Below, piece after piece: positions 34,632 through 43,622 of a DNA stretch of 45,288 nucleotides; the stretch's first letter is position 1; each line of letters begins with the position of its first letter. The position numbers and the translations under genes were made by a program. The stretch is from NCBI GenBank assembly GCA_016177465.1, contig JACOVF010000114.1, positions 1 to 45,288 of the forward strand. Reading direction: 5' to 3'. Source of the DNA: Gemmatimonadota bacterium (GTDB taxonomy: Bacteria > Gemmatimonadota > Gemmatimonadetes > Gemmatimonadales > GWC2-71-9). Below the pieces are notes generated by a model that saw only the letters and a program-made list of their open reading frames with translations, was not told the DNA's origin and did no database searches.

Positions 34632-35992
34632 CGGGACTGTGGTGGGTGCAGGCGGCGGACACGGCGCGGTCGGCGGCGCAGCGCTTGGCCGAGGCGCGCG
34701 GGGGGCTCGACACGCCGCTCCCCGAACGGCTCATGGGACTCGTGGGGATCGCCACCATGCTCGCCCTCGCTTACGCCATCTCCTACGACCGCAAGCGAAT
34801 CAACTGGCGCATGGTCGCAGCCGGGGTCGCGCTCCAGTTCGTCTTCGGGGTCATCGTGCTCAAGACGGGCTTCGGACGCGCCCTGTTCACCTGGGCCAAC
34901 AACGTCGTGACCGGGCTGCTCAGGTTCCAGGAGGAAGGCGCCAGGTTCGTATTCGGCAACCTCGTGTACGGCGACATCCCGCTCGCCGGCGGCGCCACCG
35001 GCGTGGCGCAGACCGGGGCGTACTTCGCGTTTAACGTGATGCCGACGATCATCTTCTTCTCCGCCTTGATGACGGTGCTCTATTACCTCAACGTCATGCA
35101 GTGGATCGTGAAGGGGATTGCGTGGGTGATGCAGAAAACGCTGGGGACCTCGGGCGCGGAGACCCTCTCGGCGGCGGGCAACATCTTCCTGGGGCAGACA
35201 GAGGCGCCGCTGCTGATCAAGCCGTTCGTGGGCAAGATGACCCAGTCGGAGCTGAACACCGTCATGGTGGGGGGCTTCGCGACGGTGGCGGGCGGCGTGT
35301 TGGCGGCCTACGTCGGGATGCTGAAAGTGTATTTCCCCGACATCGCGGGCCACCTGCTCACGGCAAGCGTGATGAACGCCCCGGCCGGGCTGATCCTCTC
35401 CAAGATGCTGCTCCCCGAGACCGGCGAGCCCGAGACCCGCGGCACGTTGCACATCGTGGTGGAGAAAGCGGAGGCGAACGTCATCGACGCGGCGGCCTCC
35501 GGCGCCGCCACCGGCGTGCAGCTGGTCATCAACGTCATCGCGATGCTCATGGCTTTCATCGCGCTCGTCGCCATGCTCAACTTCGGCGTCGGCTGGGTCG
35601 GCGAGCGGTTCGGCCATCCCGGCATCACGCTGCAGTGGCTCCTCGGTAAGGCGCTGCAGCCGCTGGCGTTTCTCATGGGCGTGCCCTGGCAGGACGCGGG
35701 CACGGTCGGCGGCTTCATCGGTGAGAAAGTCGTGCTGAACGAATTCGTGGCCTATGCCGATTTCGCGAGGCAGATGGGGAGCAGCCTCGTGATCGGCCAA
35801 AAGTCGGCCGTGATGCTCACGTACTGCCTGCTCGGCTTCGCCAACTTCTCCTCGATCGCGATCCAGATCGGCGGCATCGGGGGGCTCGCACCGCACCGCC
35901 GCCCCGACCTCTCGCGGCTCGGGCTCCGGGCGATGATCGCCGGCAACCTGGCCGCGTTCATGAGCGCGTCGATCGCGGGGATGCTCGTCTGA
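34628..35992 (+). CDS. concentrative nucleoside transporter (CNT/NupC family)
   Basis: 454 residues of an inner-membrane nucleoside symporter. CNT signatures include GNIFLGQTEAPLLIKPF (nucleoside-binding GQTE), NTVMVGGFATVAGGVLAAYVGML, LTASVMNAPAGLILSKML and NEFVAYADFA. A longer than usual N-terminal segment of about 35 residues precedes the first helix. The ATG at 34628 overlaps the deaminase stop by 4 bp. It would bring in nucleosides made outside the membrane by the nucleotidase. Coupling ion (Na+ or H+) cannot be decided from the sequence. Confidence 0.94.
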   Translation: MTGLWWVQAADTARSAAQRLAEARGGLDTPLPERLMGLVGIATMLALAYAISYDRKRINWRMVAAGVALQFVFGVIVLKTGFGRALFTWANNVVTGLLRFQEEGARFVFGNLVYGDIPLAGGATGVAQTGAYFAFNVMPTIIFFSALMTVLYYLNVMQWIVKGIAWVMQKTLGTSGAETLSAAGNIFLGQTEAPLLIKPFVGKMTQSELNTVMVGGFATVAGGVLAAYVGMLKVYFPDIAGHLLTASVMNAPAGLILSKMLLPETGEPETRGTLHIVVEKAEANVIDAAASGAATGVQLVINVIAMLMAFIALVAMLNFGVGWVGERFGHPGITLQWLLGKALQPLAFLMGVPWQDAGTVGGFIGEKVVLNEFVAYADFARQMGSSLVIGQKSAVMLTYCLLGFANFSSIAIQIGGIGGLAPHRRPDLSRLGLRAMIAGNLAAFMSASIAGMLV

Positions 35993-35996
35993 ACCC

Positions 35997-36024
35997 GGGA
36001 AGGAGGAAGGGGGAAGGGGGAAGC
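35997..36024. repeat. four 7-bp GGGAAGG units immediately before the phosphorylase start
   Basis: GGGAAGG, AGGAAGG, GGGAAGG and GGGAAGC stand in direct tandem and end at the base before GTG 36025. The array supplies several Shine-Dalgarno-like GGAGG/GGAAGG sequences, so changes in unit number could alter translation of the phosphorylase. Confidence 0.75.
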
Positions 36025-36828
36025 GTGGTCCGCGACGCGACCGACGCGGTCGCCGGAAAACTGGGCGGCCTCCAGCCGCGCGCCGCCGTCGTGCTGGGCT
36101 CGGGCCTCGGGTTCATAGCAGACGAGGTGCGATCCGCCATCCGCATTCCGTACTCCGCCATCCCGGGCTTTCCCCAGCCGGGCGTCGCGGGGCACAGGGG
36201 CGAGCTCGTAGCCGGAACGCTGGCGGGGGTGCCGGTCATCGCCCAGAGCGGGCGCTTCCATCTCTACGAGGGGCATCCGGCCCAGACGGCCGCCCTTCCG
36301 GTGCGGGTGTACGCCGGGCTCGGCATCCGCATGCTGATCCTCACGAACGCCGCCGGTGGGATCCGCCACACGTTCCACCCGCCCACGCTGATGCTGATCG
36401 CCGACCACATCAACTTCATGTGGCGCAACCCGCTCGTCGGGCCAATGGAAGAAGGTGAGGAACGCTTTCCCGACATGAGTGAGCCGTACGACCGCGAACT
36501 GCGCGCGCTGGCCCGCGAGGTAGCGCGCGAGCAGCGCATCACCCTGGAGGAAGGGGTGTACGCCGGCCTGCTCGGCCCTTCCTACGAGACGCCAGCCGAG
36601 GTCCGCCTGTTCCGGAGCTTGGGCGCGGACGCGGTGGGGATGTCCACCGTCCCGGAAGTCATCGTGGCCCGGGCACGGGGACTGCGCGTGATGGCGGTCT
36701 CCACCATTACCAACTACGCCGCCGGGCTCACGACCGCCACGCTCAGCCACGAAGAGGTCATCGCCGCCGCGAACGAGGTGGCCGACGGGTTGGCCCACCT
36801 CGTGAAGGGAGTGCTCGCCCGGATCTGA
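36025..36828 (+). CDS. purine nucleoside phosphorylase (trimeric type)
   Basis: 267 residues. Family motifs: GSGLGFIADEV, PGFPQPGVAGHRGELV, AQSGRFHLYEGH (phosphate His and nearby residues), TNAAGGI, GLLGPSYETPAEVRLFRSLGADAVGMSTVPEVI and ITNYAAGL. The conserved Asn of ITN favours 6-oxopurines such as inosine and guanosine. It cleaves nucleosides with phosphate to free base and ribose 1-phosphate. The start is GTG 36025, right after the GGGAAGG array, 32 bp after the transporter stop. Last gene of the salvage operon. Confidence 0.94.
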   Translation: MVRDATDAVAGKLGGLQPRAAVVLGSGLGFIADEVRSAIRIPYSAIPGFPQPGVAGHRGELVAGTLAGVPVIAQSGRFHLYEGHPAQTAALPVRVYAGLGIRMLILTNAAGGIRHTFHPPTLMLIADHINFMWRNPLVGPMEEGEERFPDMSEPYDRELRALAREVAREQRITLEEGVYAGLLGPSYETPAEVRLFRSLGADAVGMSTVPEVIVARARGLRVMAVSTITNYAAGLTTATLSHEEVIAAANEVADGLAHLVKGVLARI

Positions 36829-36845
36829 CCCCGAGCCAGCCGACA

Positions 36846-38036
36846 CTAGGACTCCGACAGACGAACCCGTCGGTACGAAACGAACAGCAGCACATCGTAG
36901 ACGATCTTCAGTCCTCCACCGATCACCAGCGGTGCGCCCAGCCCGAGCGCCGCCATGGCGATTCCGCTGGCGGCGGGACCGAGCGCCCATCCCACGTTGC
37001 GCGTCAAGCCCGTGACCCCCAGCGCGAAAGTCCGCTCGGTGGGGGCCACGACCGCCGACACGTATGACTGGCGGGTCGGCACGTCCATCTGGACCAGACC
37101 TTCCCGAAACAGATACAGCGCGATGGCGAGCCAGGGCTGCCACACGAACGGCAGGACGAGCAGCGCGAGGCTGGAGGGGAGGTGGGTGAACACCATCGTC
37201 TGCACGAGACCGATGCGGCGGGCGAGGGCCTCCGCCGTGAAATAGGAGAGGGCGTTGAGGAGCCGGGCGACGGAAAACACGCCCGCGATGGACTCGGGGC
37301 CCAGCCCGAATCGCTTGAAAAACCAGTAGGAGAGAATCGAGCTGGCCAGGAACCCGCCGCCCAGGCTGTCGAGCGCAAACAGGGCCGACAGCCCTGCGAC
37401 GCGGCGCTTGGTCTCCGGCTGGATGGAGAAGGCGTGTCCAGCGTGCGGCGCCGTGTGAATCGCGCCCGGGAGCCGCGCGTACAGTGCGGCCTGGATGAGG
37501 CCGACTGCGGCAACGGCGAGCAGCACCGACCGGTAGGCTGTCGACTCCGAGAATCCGGCGCGATGCAGGAGAGCGGGCGCACCGGCCGCGAGGCTGCCGA
37601 GCATACCCGCGATGTCCTGCACCAGGGTGTAGCGGGCGAACAGGGCCGTGCGGGGCGGGCCGGCGGGGCTCGCGTCGGCGAGAAGCGCCTGATCGATCGT
37701 CTGGGCCGCCCCCCGGTCGCGGCCCATACCGTTCATCATGCCGAGGCCGGCGAAGACGGCCAGGCGCGCGGCGGCGGCGTCGAACGCGAACAGGGCGGTT
37801 CCGACGGCCGACAACAGGCTCGCCGCCACGAGGCAGCGCCGCCGCCCAAGCTGGTCTCCCGTGGTAGCCACGACCGCGGTGGCAATCGCGTTCCCTACCA
37901 GCCCTGCCCCGACGACGAGGCCCAGGGTCTCCGGCGCGAACCCCAGGGCGGCGAGGTACAGGCCCAGGAGCACGGCCACCAGCGCCGTCGTGAAAGACCG
38001 GAGCGCGCCGCAGGCGAAGATCAGAGGGCGGCGCAA
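36846..38036 (-). CDS. major facilitator superfamily transporter
   Basis: 396 residues with about twelve helices. The MFS loop 2-3 motif appears as GDQLGRRRCLVAAS. The long central hydrophilic loop contains IHTAPHAGHAFSIQPETKRR. The gene uses TTG 38036; an in-frame stop lies just upstream, so no earlier start exists. Substrate unknown. It follows the DUF1259 gene by 6 bp and shares a transcript with it and the kinase. Confidence 0.85.
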   Translation of the reverse strand: MRRPLIFACGALRSFTTALVAVLLGLYLAALGFAPETLGLVVGAGLVGNAIATAVVATTGDQLGRRRCLVAASLLSAVGTALFAFDAAAARLAVFAGLGMMNGMGRDRGAAQTIDQALLADASPAGPPRTALFARYTLVQDIAGMLGSLAAGAPALLHRAGFSESTAYRSVLLAVAAVGLIQAALYARLPGAIHTAPHAGHAFSIQPETKRRVAGLSALFALDSLGGGFLASSILSYWFFKRFGLGPESIAGVFSVARLLNALSYFTAEALARRIGLVQTMVFTHLPSSLALLVLPFVWQPWLAIALYLFREGLVQMDVPTRQSYVSAVVAPTERTFALGVTGLTRNVGWALGPAASGIAMAALGLGAPLVIGGGLKIVYDVLLFVSYRRVRLSES

Positions 38037-38042
38037 GCCAGG

Positions 38043-38921
38043 TCAGCGTGCAGCGTCGATCACCGCGCGCAGCCCACGCAGCACCTCCTGCAGCTGGCCG
38101 TCCGCCCAGAAGTGGATGTAGTAGAGCGTCGGTGATTCGCCGACGAGGTGGCTGTGCATCGCCGTGGCGGTGATCCCGCCCGCCGCGAGCGCCGCCACGA
38201 TCCCCGCGACCTTGTCTCCGGGGACCGCGAAATCCCCGGTCGCCACGACACGCGCGGCGGAAACCGCCTGGAGATTGATCGGGCTGCCGTATCCGAGCGG
38301 TGCCGGCACGGCCACGTCGCCGATGGTTACGCCCGCGGGCACGAAATTGAAGCCCATCAGCACGACCGAGCCGTTCGCCCGCCCCGAGACGCCGAGCATT
38401 CGGAAGATCTCCGCGGTATCGAGCACCGGCGGTGCGGGCAGGGACGGCCGGACGGGCACCGGGGTCCCCGTGAGCGCGAAGACACGGCGTAACCTCACGG
38501 CGAGGTCCAGTGCCGGCCCGGTCTCCATGAAGTGGACGTAGCGGATCGACGGCTCTTCCCCGGCCAGATGGTTATGGATGGCGGTCACGGCGATCCGATC
38601 CGCCGCCAGCTGGCGTAGCACCGGCCCCAGCTCTGCGCCGGTCACGACCAGGTCGCCCATCGCGACGGTGTCGGATCCCATCGTGGCGAACCCCGCCCAG
38701 CCAACGAGCGCGATGGCGGGGGCGACGACGACGTCCCCGACGCGGACTGTGAGGTCCGTGCGGGGGAGGTTGTAGCGGACCGCGCCGGCCGCAGCCGCGA
38801 CCGGTGCCTGGAGAATCTTTCCCACCGAATCCCAGGGGGCGCCGGCCCCCGCCTGGCCGGATGCGGGCGCTGCGAGGAGCCCGCACAACAGCGGCGTGAT
38901 CGGGACGCGATGCGCGTTCAT
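38043..38921 (-). CDS. secreted DUF1259 (LppY/LpqO-like) protein with two repeats
   Basis: 292 residues with a signal peptide (ITPLLCGLLAAPASGQA). The mature protein is a duplicated domain: the ending AIHNHLAGEEPSIRYVHFME of repeat 1 (about 112-131) corresponds to AMHSHLVGESPTLYYIHFWA of repeat 2. This HNH/HSH ... YxHF pattern is that of DUF1259, named from mycobacterial LppY/LpqO. The paired histidines could bind a metal. Function unknown. Start ATG 38921 overlaps the kinase stop by 4 bp. Cys12 lies early in the signal region (PLLCGLL), but not in a normal lipobox. Confidence 0.85.
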   Translation of the reverse strand: MNAHRVPITPLLCGLLAAPASGQAGAGAPWDSVGKILQAPVAAAAGAVRYNLPRTDLTVRVGDVVVAPAIALVGWAGFATMGSDTVAMGDLVVTGAELGPVLRQLAADRIAVTAIHNHLAGEEPSIRYVHFMETGPALDLAVRLRRVFALTGTPVPVRPSLPAPPVLDTAEIFRMLGVSGRANGSVVLMGFNFVPAGVTIGDVAVPAPLGYGSPINLQAVSAARVVATGDFAVPGDKVAGIVAALAAGGITATAMHSHLVGESPTLYYIHFWADGQLQEVLRGLRAVIDAAR

Positions 38922-40744
38922 GGTGTGCCTCCAGTCGGGTGCTCGTCTCGTGTGATGCGCCGCGCCGCGTCCACGTCCGCGGCCAGCTCCCCGGGAGATC
39001 CGACTCCGGCCCGGATCTTCAGCAGCGCCAGCCGCAGGTTCTCGAGCGCCGCGAGCGCGGCGGCCAGGCGTGCGTCCGCGTCACGACGCGCCGCTTCCAG
39101 GTCGGCGAAGCGGGGGTTGCCCCGCGCCGGTCCCGCGTCCGCGATCGCCTGGGCCAGCTCGGCCGAGCGCAGCCGCAGCGCCTGCGCCCGCGCCTCGAGG
39201 CGGCGGACGACGCCGGTCACTTCGGAGAGCTGCTCGTGATATGCTTGGGGCAGGCTGTCGATGAGGGACGCGACTGCGCGACCCAGCAGGACCTCGGTGG
39301 GCTGGAGGGCCGGCGCCGTCCGGGGCCTGGGCCGCAGGCCGATCCCCGCCAGCCCGAAGAGGACGCGCCCAGGCCCTCCCGCCGCTAGGCGACTCCATAT
39401 CCGAGGACGTGCGGGGGAAACGAGCGCGAGCGGAACGGCGAGGGTCAGGACGAAGGTGCCGAGCAGGGCGAGGGCGACCCGCGCACTCGGAGAGCGAACG
39501 CCGAGGGTCGGGAGGAGGACGCCGAGCGCCAACGCCCCGACGCCGAGTGGGGGGAACAAGGGGGCCGGCCGCTGCAGGAGTCGGAGCAACCGCCCCGCGT
39601 GGGGGCCGGCCCCGTGAAAGAACTCCGCCTCTTCCTCCTCTCGAGACCGCGCCTCCGCCAGAAACCCCGCCGCCACGTCCGTCCGGCCGAACCCGCCGCG
39701 GATGACCAGCCGTGCGTGGGAAAGCACGTCCAACACGCTCAGCGCCCATATCGCCAGCAGCACCGACCCGACCCCCCCCGATCCCGTGGGTGCCATCAGC
39801 CGCATCCAGGCGAACACGACTCCGAAACCAACGGCGAGCAGGCCGGTGATCACTATGGCGCGCTCGAACCGCCGGATGACGGCCGGGACTTCCAGCGTGG
39901 CGTCGCGCACCGCGCCGATCGCCTCGGCCAGCTCCTCGCCCGACGCGAACCGCGCCGCGGGATCCTTAGCGAGGCAGCGGTCGATCGCTTCGGCCAGCTG
40001 CCGCGGCAGCGCCGGGCGCTGGCTCGTGACCGGCGGCGCCGGCTGCGTGAGGTGCTGGACCAGGATCGCCCGGAGCGTCGGACCTTCGAAAGGCAGCTGG
40101 CCTGTGAGGGCGAAGAACCCCGTCACGCCGAGCGAGTAGAGGTCGCTGCGCGCGTCCACCGGCTCCGCCGCTGCCTGCTCGGGGCTCATGTAATGAGCGG
40201 TGCCGATCACCTCGTCCCCGGCGGCTCCGGGGGCGTCGGTGCGGCGGGCGATCCCGAAGTCGGTCACCAGCGCGCGGCCCGTCGCGCGCTCGATCAGGAT
40301 GTTCTCTGGTTTCACGTCCCGGTGGACGATGTCCCGGCCGTGCGCGTACGCGAGCGCCCAGGCGACCTCCTGCAACAGCCGGGTGGCCTCGGCCACCGGA
40401 AGCGGCCCCGCACGCCGCACCCGCTGCGCCAGCGTCTCGCCCTCGATATACCCCATGACGAAGTACACGAGGTCGTCCCGCGCCTCCACAAGGTGGATCG
40501 AGACGACGTTGGGGTGGGACAGGCCTGCGGCGAGGCGGGCTTCGCGGAGGAACCCCTCCCGGATCCCCGGGTGCGCGGCCACGGCGGGGGGGAGGAGCTT
40601 GATGGCCACGGGCCGTTCCAGGGCGACGTCCCGGGCGAGGTAAACGATTCCCATCCCTCCGCGGCCCAGTTCGCGCTCGAGCGAGTAGCGGCCGGCGACC
40701 GCGGCCTGCAAGGCGAGGAATTCCGGCGCGGGGGTCTCGGACAC
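38918..40744 (-). CDS. membrane-anchored PknB-type serine/threonine protein kinase
   Basis: 608 residues. The kinase domain (about 20-285) is complete: glycine loop ERELGRGGMGIVYLARD, K49 (VAIKLL), catalytic HRDVKPEN (D143, K145, N148), DFG at 162-164, and activation segment GTAHYMSPEQ. After it come four hydrophobic helices (about 293-313, 320-340, 395-415, 418-440) and a predominantly helical, probably coiled-coil C-terminus (about 490-580), instead of PASTA or TPR domains. The Glu-rich EARSREEEEAEFF lies between helix pairs. It heads a three-gene unit with the DUF1259 protein and an MFS transporter, which may be its pathway or targets. It is divergent from the DUF5916 gene (173 bp, no clear signal found). 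Confidence 0.92.
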   Translation of the reverse strand: MSETPAPEFLALQAAVAGRYSLERELGRGGMGIVYLARDVALERPVAIKLLPPAVAAHPGIREGFLREARLAAGLSHPNVVSIHLVEARDDLVYFVMGYIEGETLAQRVRRAGPLPVAEATRLLQEVAWALAYAHGRDIVHRDVKPENILIERATGRALVTDFGIARRTDAPGAAGDEVIGTAHYMSPEQAAAEPVDARSDLYSLGVTGFFALTGQLPFEGPTLRAILVQHLTQPAPPVTSQRPALPRQLAEAIDRCLAKDPAARFASGEELAEAIGAVRDATLEVPAVIRRFERAIVITGLLAVGFGVVFAWMRLMAPTGSGGVGSVLLAIWALSVLDVLSHARLVIRGGFGRTDVAAGFLAEARSREEEEAEFFHGAGPHAGRLLRLLQRPAPLFPPLGVGALALGVLLPTLGVRSPSARVALALLGTFVLTLAVPLALVSPARPRIWSRLAAGGPGRVLFGLAGIGLRPRPRTAPALQPTEVLLGRAVASLIDSLPQAYHEQLSEVTGVVRRLEARAQALRLRSAELAQAIADAGPARGNPRFADLEAARRDADARLAAALAALENLRLALLKIRAGVGSPGELAADVDAARRITRDEHPTGGTP

Positions 40745-40917
40745 GGGCCTATGCTAAGAGGTTACGCCTCCTGGAGCCAGCGGCATCATTCCCCGACCGT
40801 CGCGCTGCAACCCTTTCGGGGCGATCTCCGTCTAAGGAGGAGAACCGAGGCCGCTTTTGGGCTCCGCGCGACCGTCAGCTGCGCCCAAACGTCACAACCG
40901 TCAAACCCCGGGCGCCC

Positions 40918-43524
40918 ATGACCGCTCTCACGCTGAGCCTGTTCCTGGCCGCCGGCCTGCACGTCCAGCCGGCACCGACCGATTCCCCAGCCACCGCCCC
41001 CGAGCAGGTGCGCGCCATCCGTCTGCCCCAACCCATCGCGATAGACGGGCTGCTCACCGACGCCGCCTGGCGCACCGCGGTTCGCATCGAGCGCTTCATC
41101 CAACGGGATCCGAACGAAGGCGCCGCCGCGACCGAGAGCACGGTCGTGTTCGTGGCCTACGACGACGCCGCGATTTACGTCGGCGCCCGGCTGTACGACT
41201 CCCACCCCGACTCGATCCTCGCGCTACTCGGACGCCGCGACGCCGGCGTCCACGCCGATCGGTTCGTATTTTTCGTGGACCCCTACCATGACCGACGCAG
41301 CGGCTTCTTCTTCGGCCTGAACGCCGCCGGCACGCTGATGGACGGCGTGCTCTTCAACGACGACTGGGACGACGACTCCTGGGACGGCGTCTGGGACGGA
41401 CGCGTGACGGCCGACTCGCTCGGCTGGACGGCGGAAATGCGGATCCCGTACTCCCAGATCCGCTTCAACCGGGCCGAGGTGTACACTTGGGGCGTCAACT
41501 TCGGCCGCTTCATCGCGCGCAAGAATGAAAGCGACTACTACGCGCCGCGGCCCAAGAATGCGAGCGGGTTCGTATCCCGCTTTGCCGACCTGGTCGGGAT
41601 CGAGCGCATCACGCCGCCCGCGCGGCTGGAAGTGATGCCCTACCTCACGAGCAAGGCGGAGTTCGGGCCGCACGCGGCGGGGGACCCGTTCAACGACGGT
41701 TCGCGGCTCACGTCGGGACTCGGCGCCGACGCCCGCATCGGCCTCGGCCCCAACCTCACCCTCAACGCGACGGTGAACCCGGACTTCGGCCAGGTCGAGG
41801 TGGACCCGGCCGTCGTGAACCTGAGCGACGCCGAGACCTTCTTCAACGAAAAGCGGCCCTTCTTTGTGGAGGGCTCGTCGACCTTCAACTTCGGGTTCGG
41901 CGGGCAGCGCAACTTCTGGGGCTTCAACTGGGCAGGCCCCGATTTCTTCTACAGCCGCCGGATCGGGCGCTCGCTGTCGGCGAACGCGCCGGCGGGCGGG
42001 TACGTGGACTCCCCGACGGGCGCGCACATCCTGGGCGCGCTGAAGCTGACGGGGAAGGCGGCGGGGACTTGGAACGTGGGCGCCCTGTCCGCCGTGACGG
42101 CGAAGGAAGAGGCGCAGATCGACAGCGCCGGCCGCCGCTGGTCGCAGGAGATCGAGCCGCTGGCGTTCTACGGCGTGTACAGGGCCCAGAAGGAGTTCGC
42201 CGAGGGTCGCCAGGGGCTCGGATTCCTCTCGACCGTGGCCGCCCGTCGCTTCGACGACTCGGCCCTCCGCGACGTCCGCAACGCGAGCTCGCTCGCCTTC
42301 GGCGCCGACGGCTGGACCTTCCTCGACCACGACAAACGGTGGGTCACCACCGGCTGGCTCGGCCTGTCCCGCATCGCGGGATCGGCGGCCCGGATCCTGA
42401 CGGTGCAGCAGAACTCGATCCACTACTTCCAGCAGCCTGATGCCGAGCACGCGACGGTGGACAGCGCCGCCACCTCCCTCACCGGGATGGCCGGGCGTTT
42501 CACTCTCGCGAAGCAAAAGGGGAACAGCTTTGTCAACTCGGCGGTCGGGTTCCTGTCGCCGGGGTTCGACGTGAACGACCTCGGGTTCATGTTCCGCACC
42601 GGGCTCGTGAACATGCACGTCGGCGGCGGCTATTCCTGGACCGAGCCGGGAAAGGTGTTCCGCCGGGCGGAGCTGGGCGGGGCGGTGTTCCGCAACTACG
42701 ATTGGGACGGCAACATCAATTGGTCGGGGGTGTTTCACTTCGGGTTCGTGCAGTTCCTCAACTACTACCACCTGAACTGGAACGTGGCCCACAACCCCTG
42801 GACGGTGAACAACCGCCGCACCCGCGGCGGGCCGCTCACCCTCACCCCGCCGGGCTACCAGTTCAACTTCAACGTGGGCTCCGATAGCCGAAAGCCCCTC
42901 ACCTTTGGCGTCTTCACGGGGACCTATTACCGCTCCGCGGCGGACGCGAGCTGGTGGCTGGGCACCGAGTTGCAGTACCGTCCCGCGCCGAACGTGTCGG
43001 TGAGCGTCGAGCCCAGTGTGAACGTAAGCCAGACCCCCACGCAATACGTCGAGGCGTACGACGATCCGGCCGCCACGGCGACCTTCGACCGCCGCTACGT
43101 GTTCGCCGCACTGGACCAGACCGAGCTATCGGCCGGGATCCGGATGAACTGGACGTTCACGCCTAAACTCTCCCTGCAGCTGTACGCGCAGCCGCTCATC
43201 TCGGCGGGGGACTACGGGCGATTTAGGGCGCTCGCGCGGCCCCGCACCTACGACTTCGACGTTTGGAACGACGGCACGTCGAGCTTCGACAGCACCAGCT
43301 ACTCGCCGCCCGACCTGGACTTCAACTTCAAGTCGCTGCGCGGTAACGCGGTGCTGCGCTGGGAATACCTCCCCGGCTCGACGTTGTTCTTCGTGTGGAC
43401 GCAAGGGCGCGAGGACTTCGAGCCGTCCGGCGATTTCCGCGTCGGGCCCTCGTTAGACCGCCTCCTCCGGGCGCCGGCGCGAAACATCTTCCTGATCAAG
43501 GCGACGTATTGGTGGAATCCCTAG
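40918..43524 (+). CDS. DUF5916 outer-membrane protein with N-terminal carbohydrate-binding-like domain
   Basis: 868 residues from ATG 40918. After a short signal peptide (LTLSLFLAAGLHVQ), residues about 33-215 form a CBM9-like domain (IAIDGLLTDAAWRTA, VFVAYDDAAIYVGARLYD, WTAEMRIPYSQIRF). The rest is the DUF5916 region (VNPDFGQVEVDPAVVNLSD, ETFFNEKRPFFVEG, FFYSRRIGRS), rich in alternating aromatic strands as expected for a large barrel. It ends in ATYWWNP, an outer-membrane type C-terminus. Such proteins are abundant in Gemmatimonadota and Bacteroidota. The ligand is unknown; polysaccharide or glycoconjugate binding is only suggested by the N domain. Confidence 0.88.
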   Translation: MTALTLSLFLAAGLHVQPAPTDSPATAPEQVRAIRLPQPIAIDGLLTDAAWRTAVRIERFIQRDPNEGAAATESTVVFVAYDDAAIYVGARLYDSHPDSILALLGRRDAGVHADRFVFFVDPYHDRRSGFFFGLNAAGTLMDGVLFNDDWDDDSWDGVWDGRVTADSLGWTAEMRIPYSQIRFNRAEVYTWGVNFGRFIARKNESDYYAPRPKNASGFVSRFADLVGIERITPPARLEVMPYLTSKAEFGPHAAGDPFNDGSRLTSGLGADARIGLGPNLTLNATVNPDFGQVEVDPAVVNLSDAETFFNEKRPFFVEGSSTFNFGFGGQRNFWGFNWAGPDFFYSRRIGRSLSANAPAGGYVDSPTGAHILGALKLTGKAAGTWNVGALSAVTAKEEAQIDSAGRRWSQEIEPLAFYGVYRAQKEFAEGRQGLGFLSTVAARRFDDSALRDVRNASSLAFGADGWTFLDHDKRWVTTGWLGLSRIAGSAARILTVQQNSIHYFQQPDAEHATVDSAATSLTGMAGRFTLAKQKGNSFVNSAVGFLSPGFDVNDLGFMFRTGLVNMHVGGGYSWTEPGKVFRRAELGGAVFRNYDWDGNINWSGVFHFGFVQFLNYYHLNWNVAHNPWTVNNRRTRGGPLTLTPPGYQFNFNVGSDSRKPLTFGVFTGTYYRSAADASWWLGTELQYRPAPNVSVSVEPSVNVSQTPTQYVEAYDDPAATATFDRRYVFAALDQTELSAGIRMNWTFTPKLSLQLYAQPLISAGDYGRFRALARPRTYDFDVWNDGTSSFDSTSYSPPDLDFNFKSLRGNAVLRWEYLPGSTLFFVWTQGREDFEPSGDFRVGPSLDRLLRAPARNIFLIKATYWWNP

Positions 43525-43536
43525 AAGAGCGCCGAG

Positions 43537-43607
43537 GGGCTAAGCGGCTAAGGGGCTAAGGCGTGAAGTCGGCGTCTTAGCCCCTTAGCCACTTCGCCGC
43601 TTAGCCC
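43537..43607. repeat. intergenic hairpin element of 8-bp units (copy 2)
   Basis: Four direct 8-mers GGGCTAAG, CGGCTAAG, GGGCTAAG and GCGTGAAG (43537-43568), a 7-nt loop, then CTTAGCCC, CTTAGCCA, CTTCGCCG and CTTAGCCC (43576-43607). Each right unit pairs with the matching left unit: outer units perfect, the next two with one mismatch each, the innermost with three. The element lies 12 bp after the DUF5916 stop and 15 bp before the next ATG. It could terminate transcription as a hairpin, but its unit structure is shared with 18774-18846. Confidence 0.85.
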
Positions 43608-43622
43608 CTATTCTTTACGCCC

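Noticed and set aside
40874..40907. GTCA-containing repeats before the DUF5916 gene as a third Pho site
   Set aside because: The repeats start at 17- and 9-bp intervals, not 11, and lack the TAACGA/CACGA core.
41224..43044. 606-codon minus-strand open frame inside the DUF5916 gene
   Set aside because: The plus-strand product has a signal peptide, a CBM9-like domain and an outer-membrane C-terminus; the reverse frame has none.
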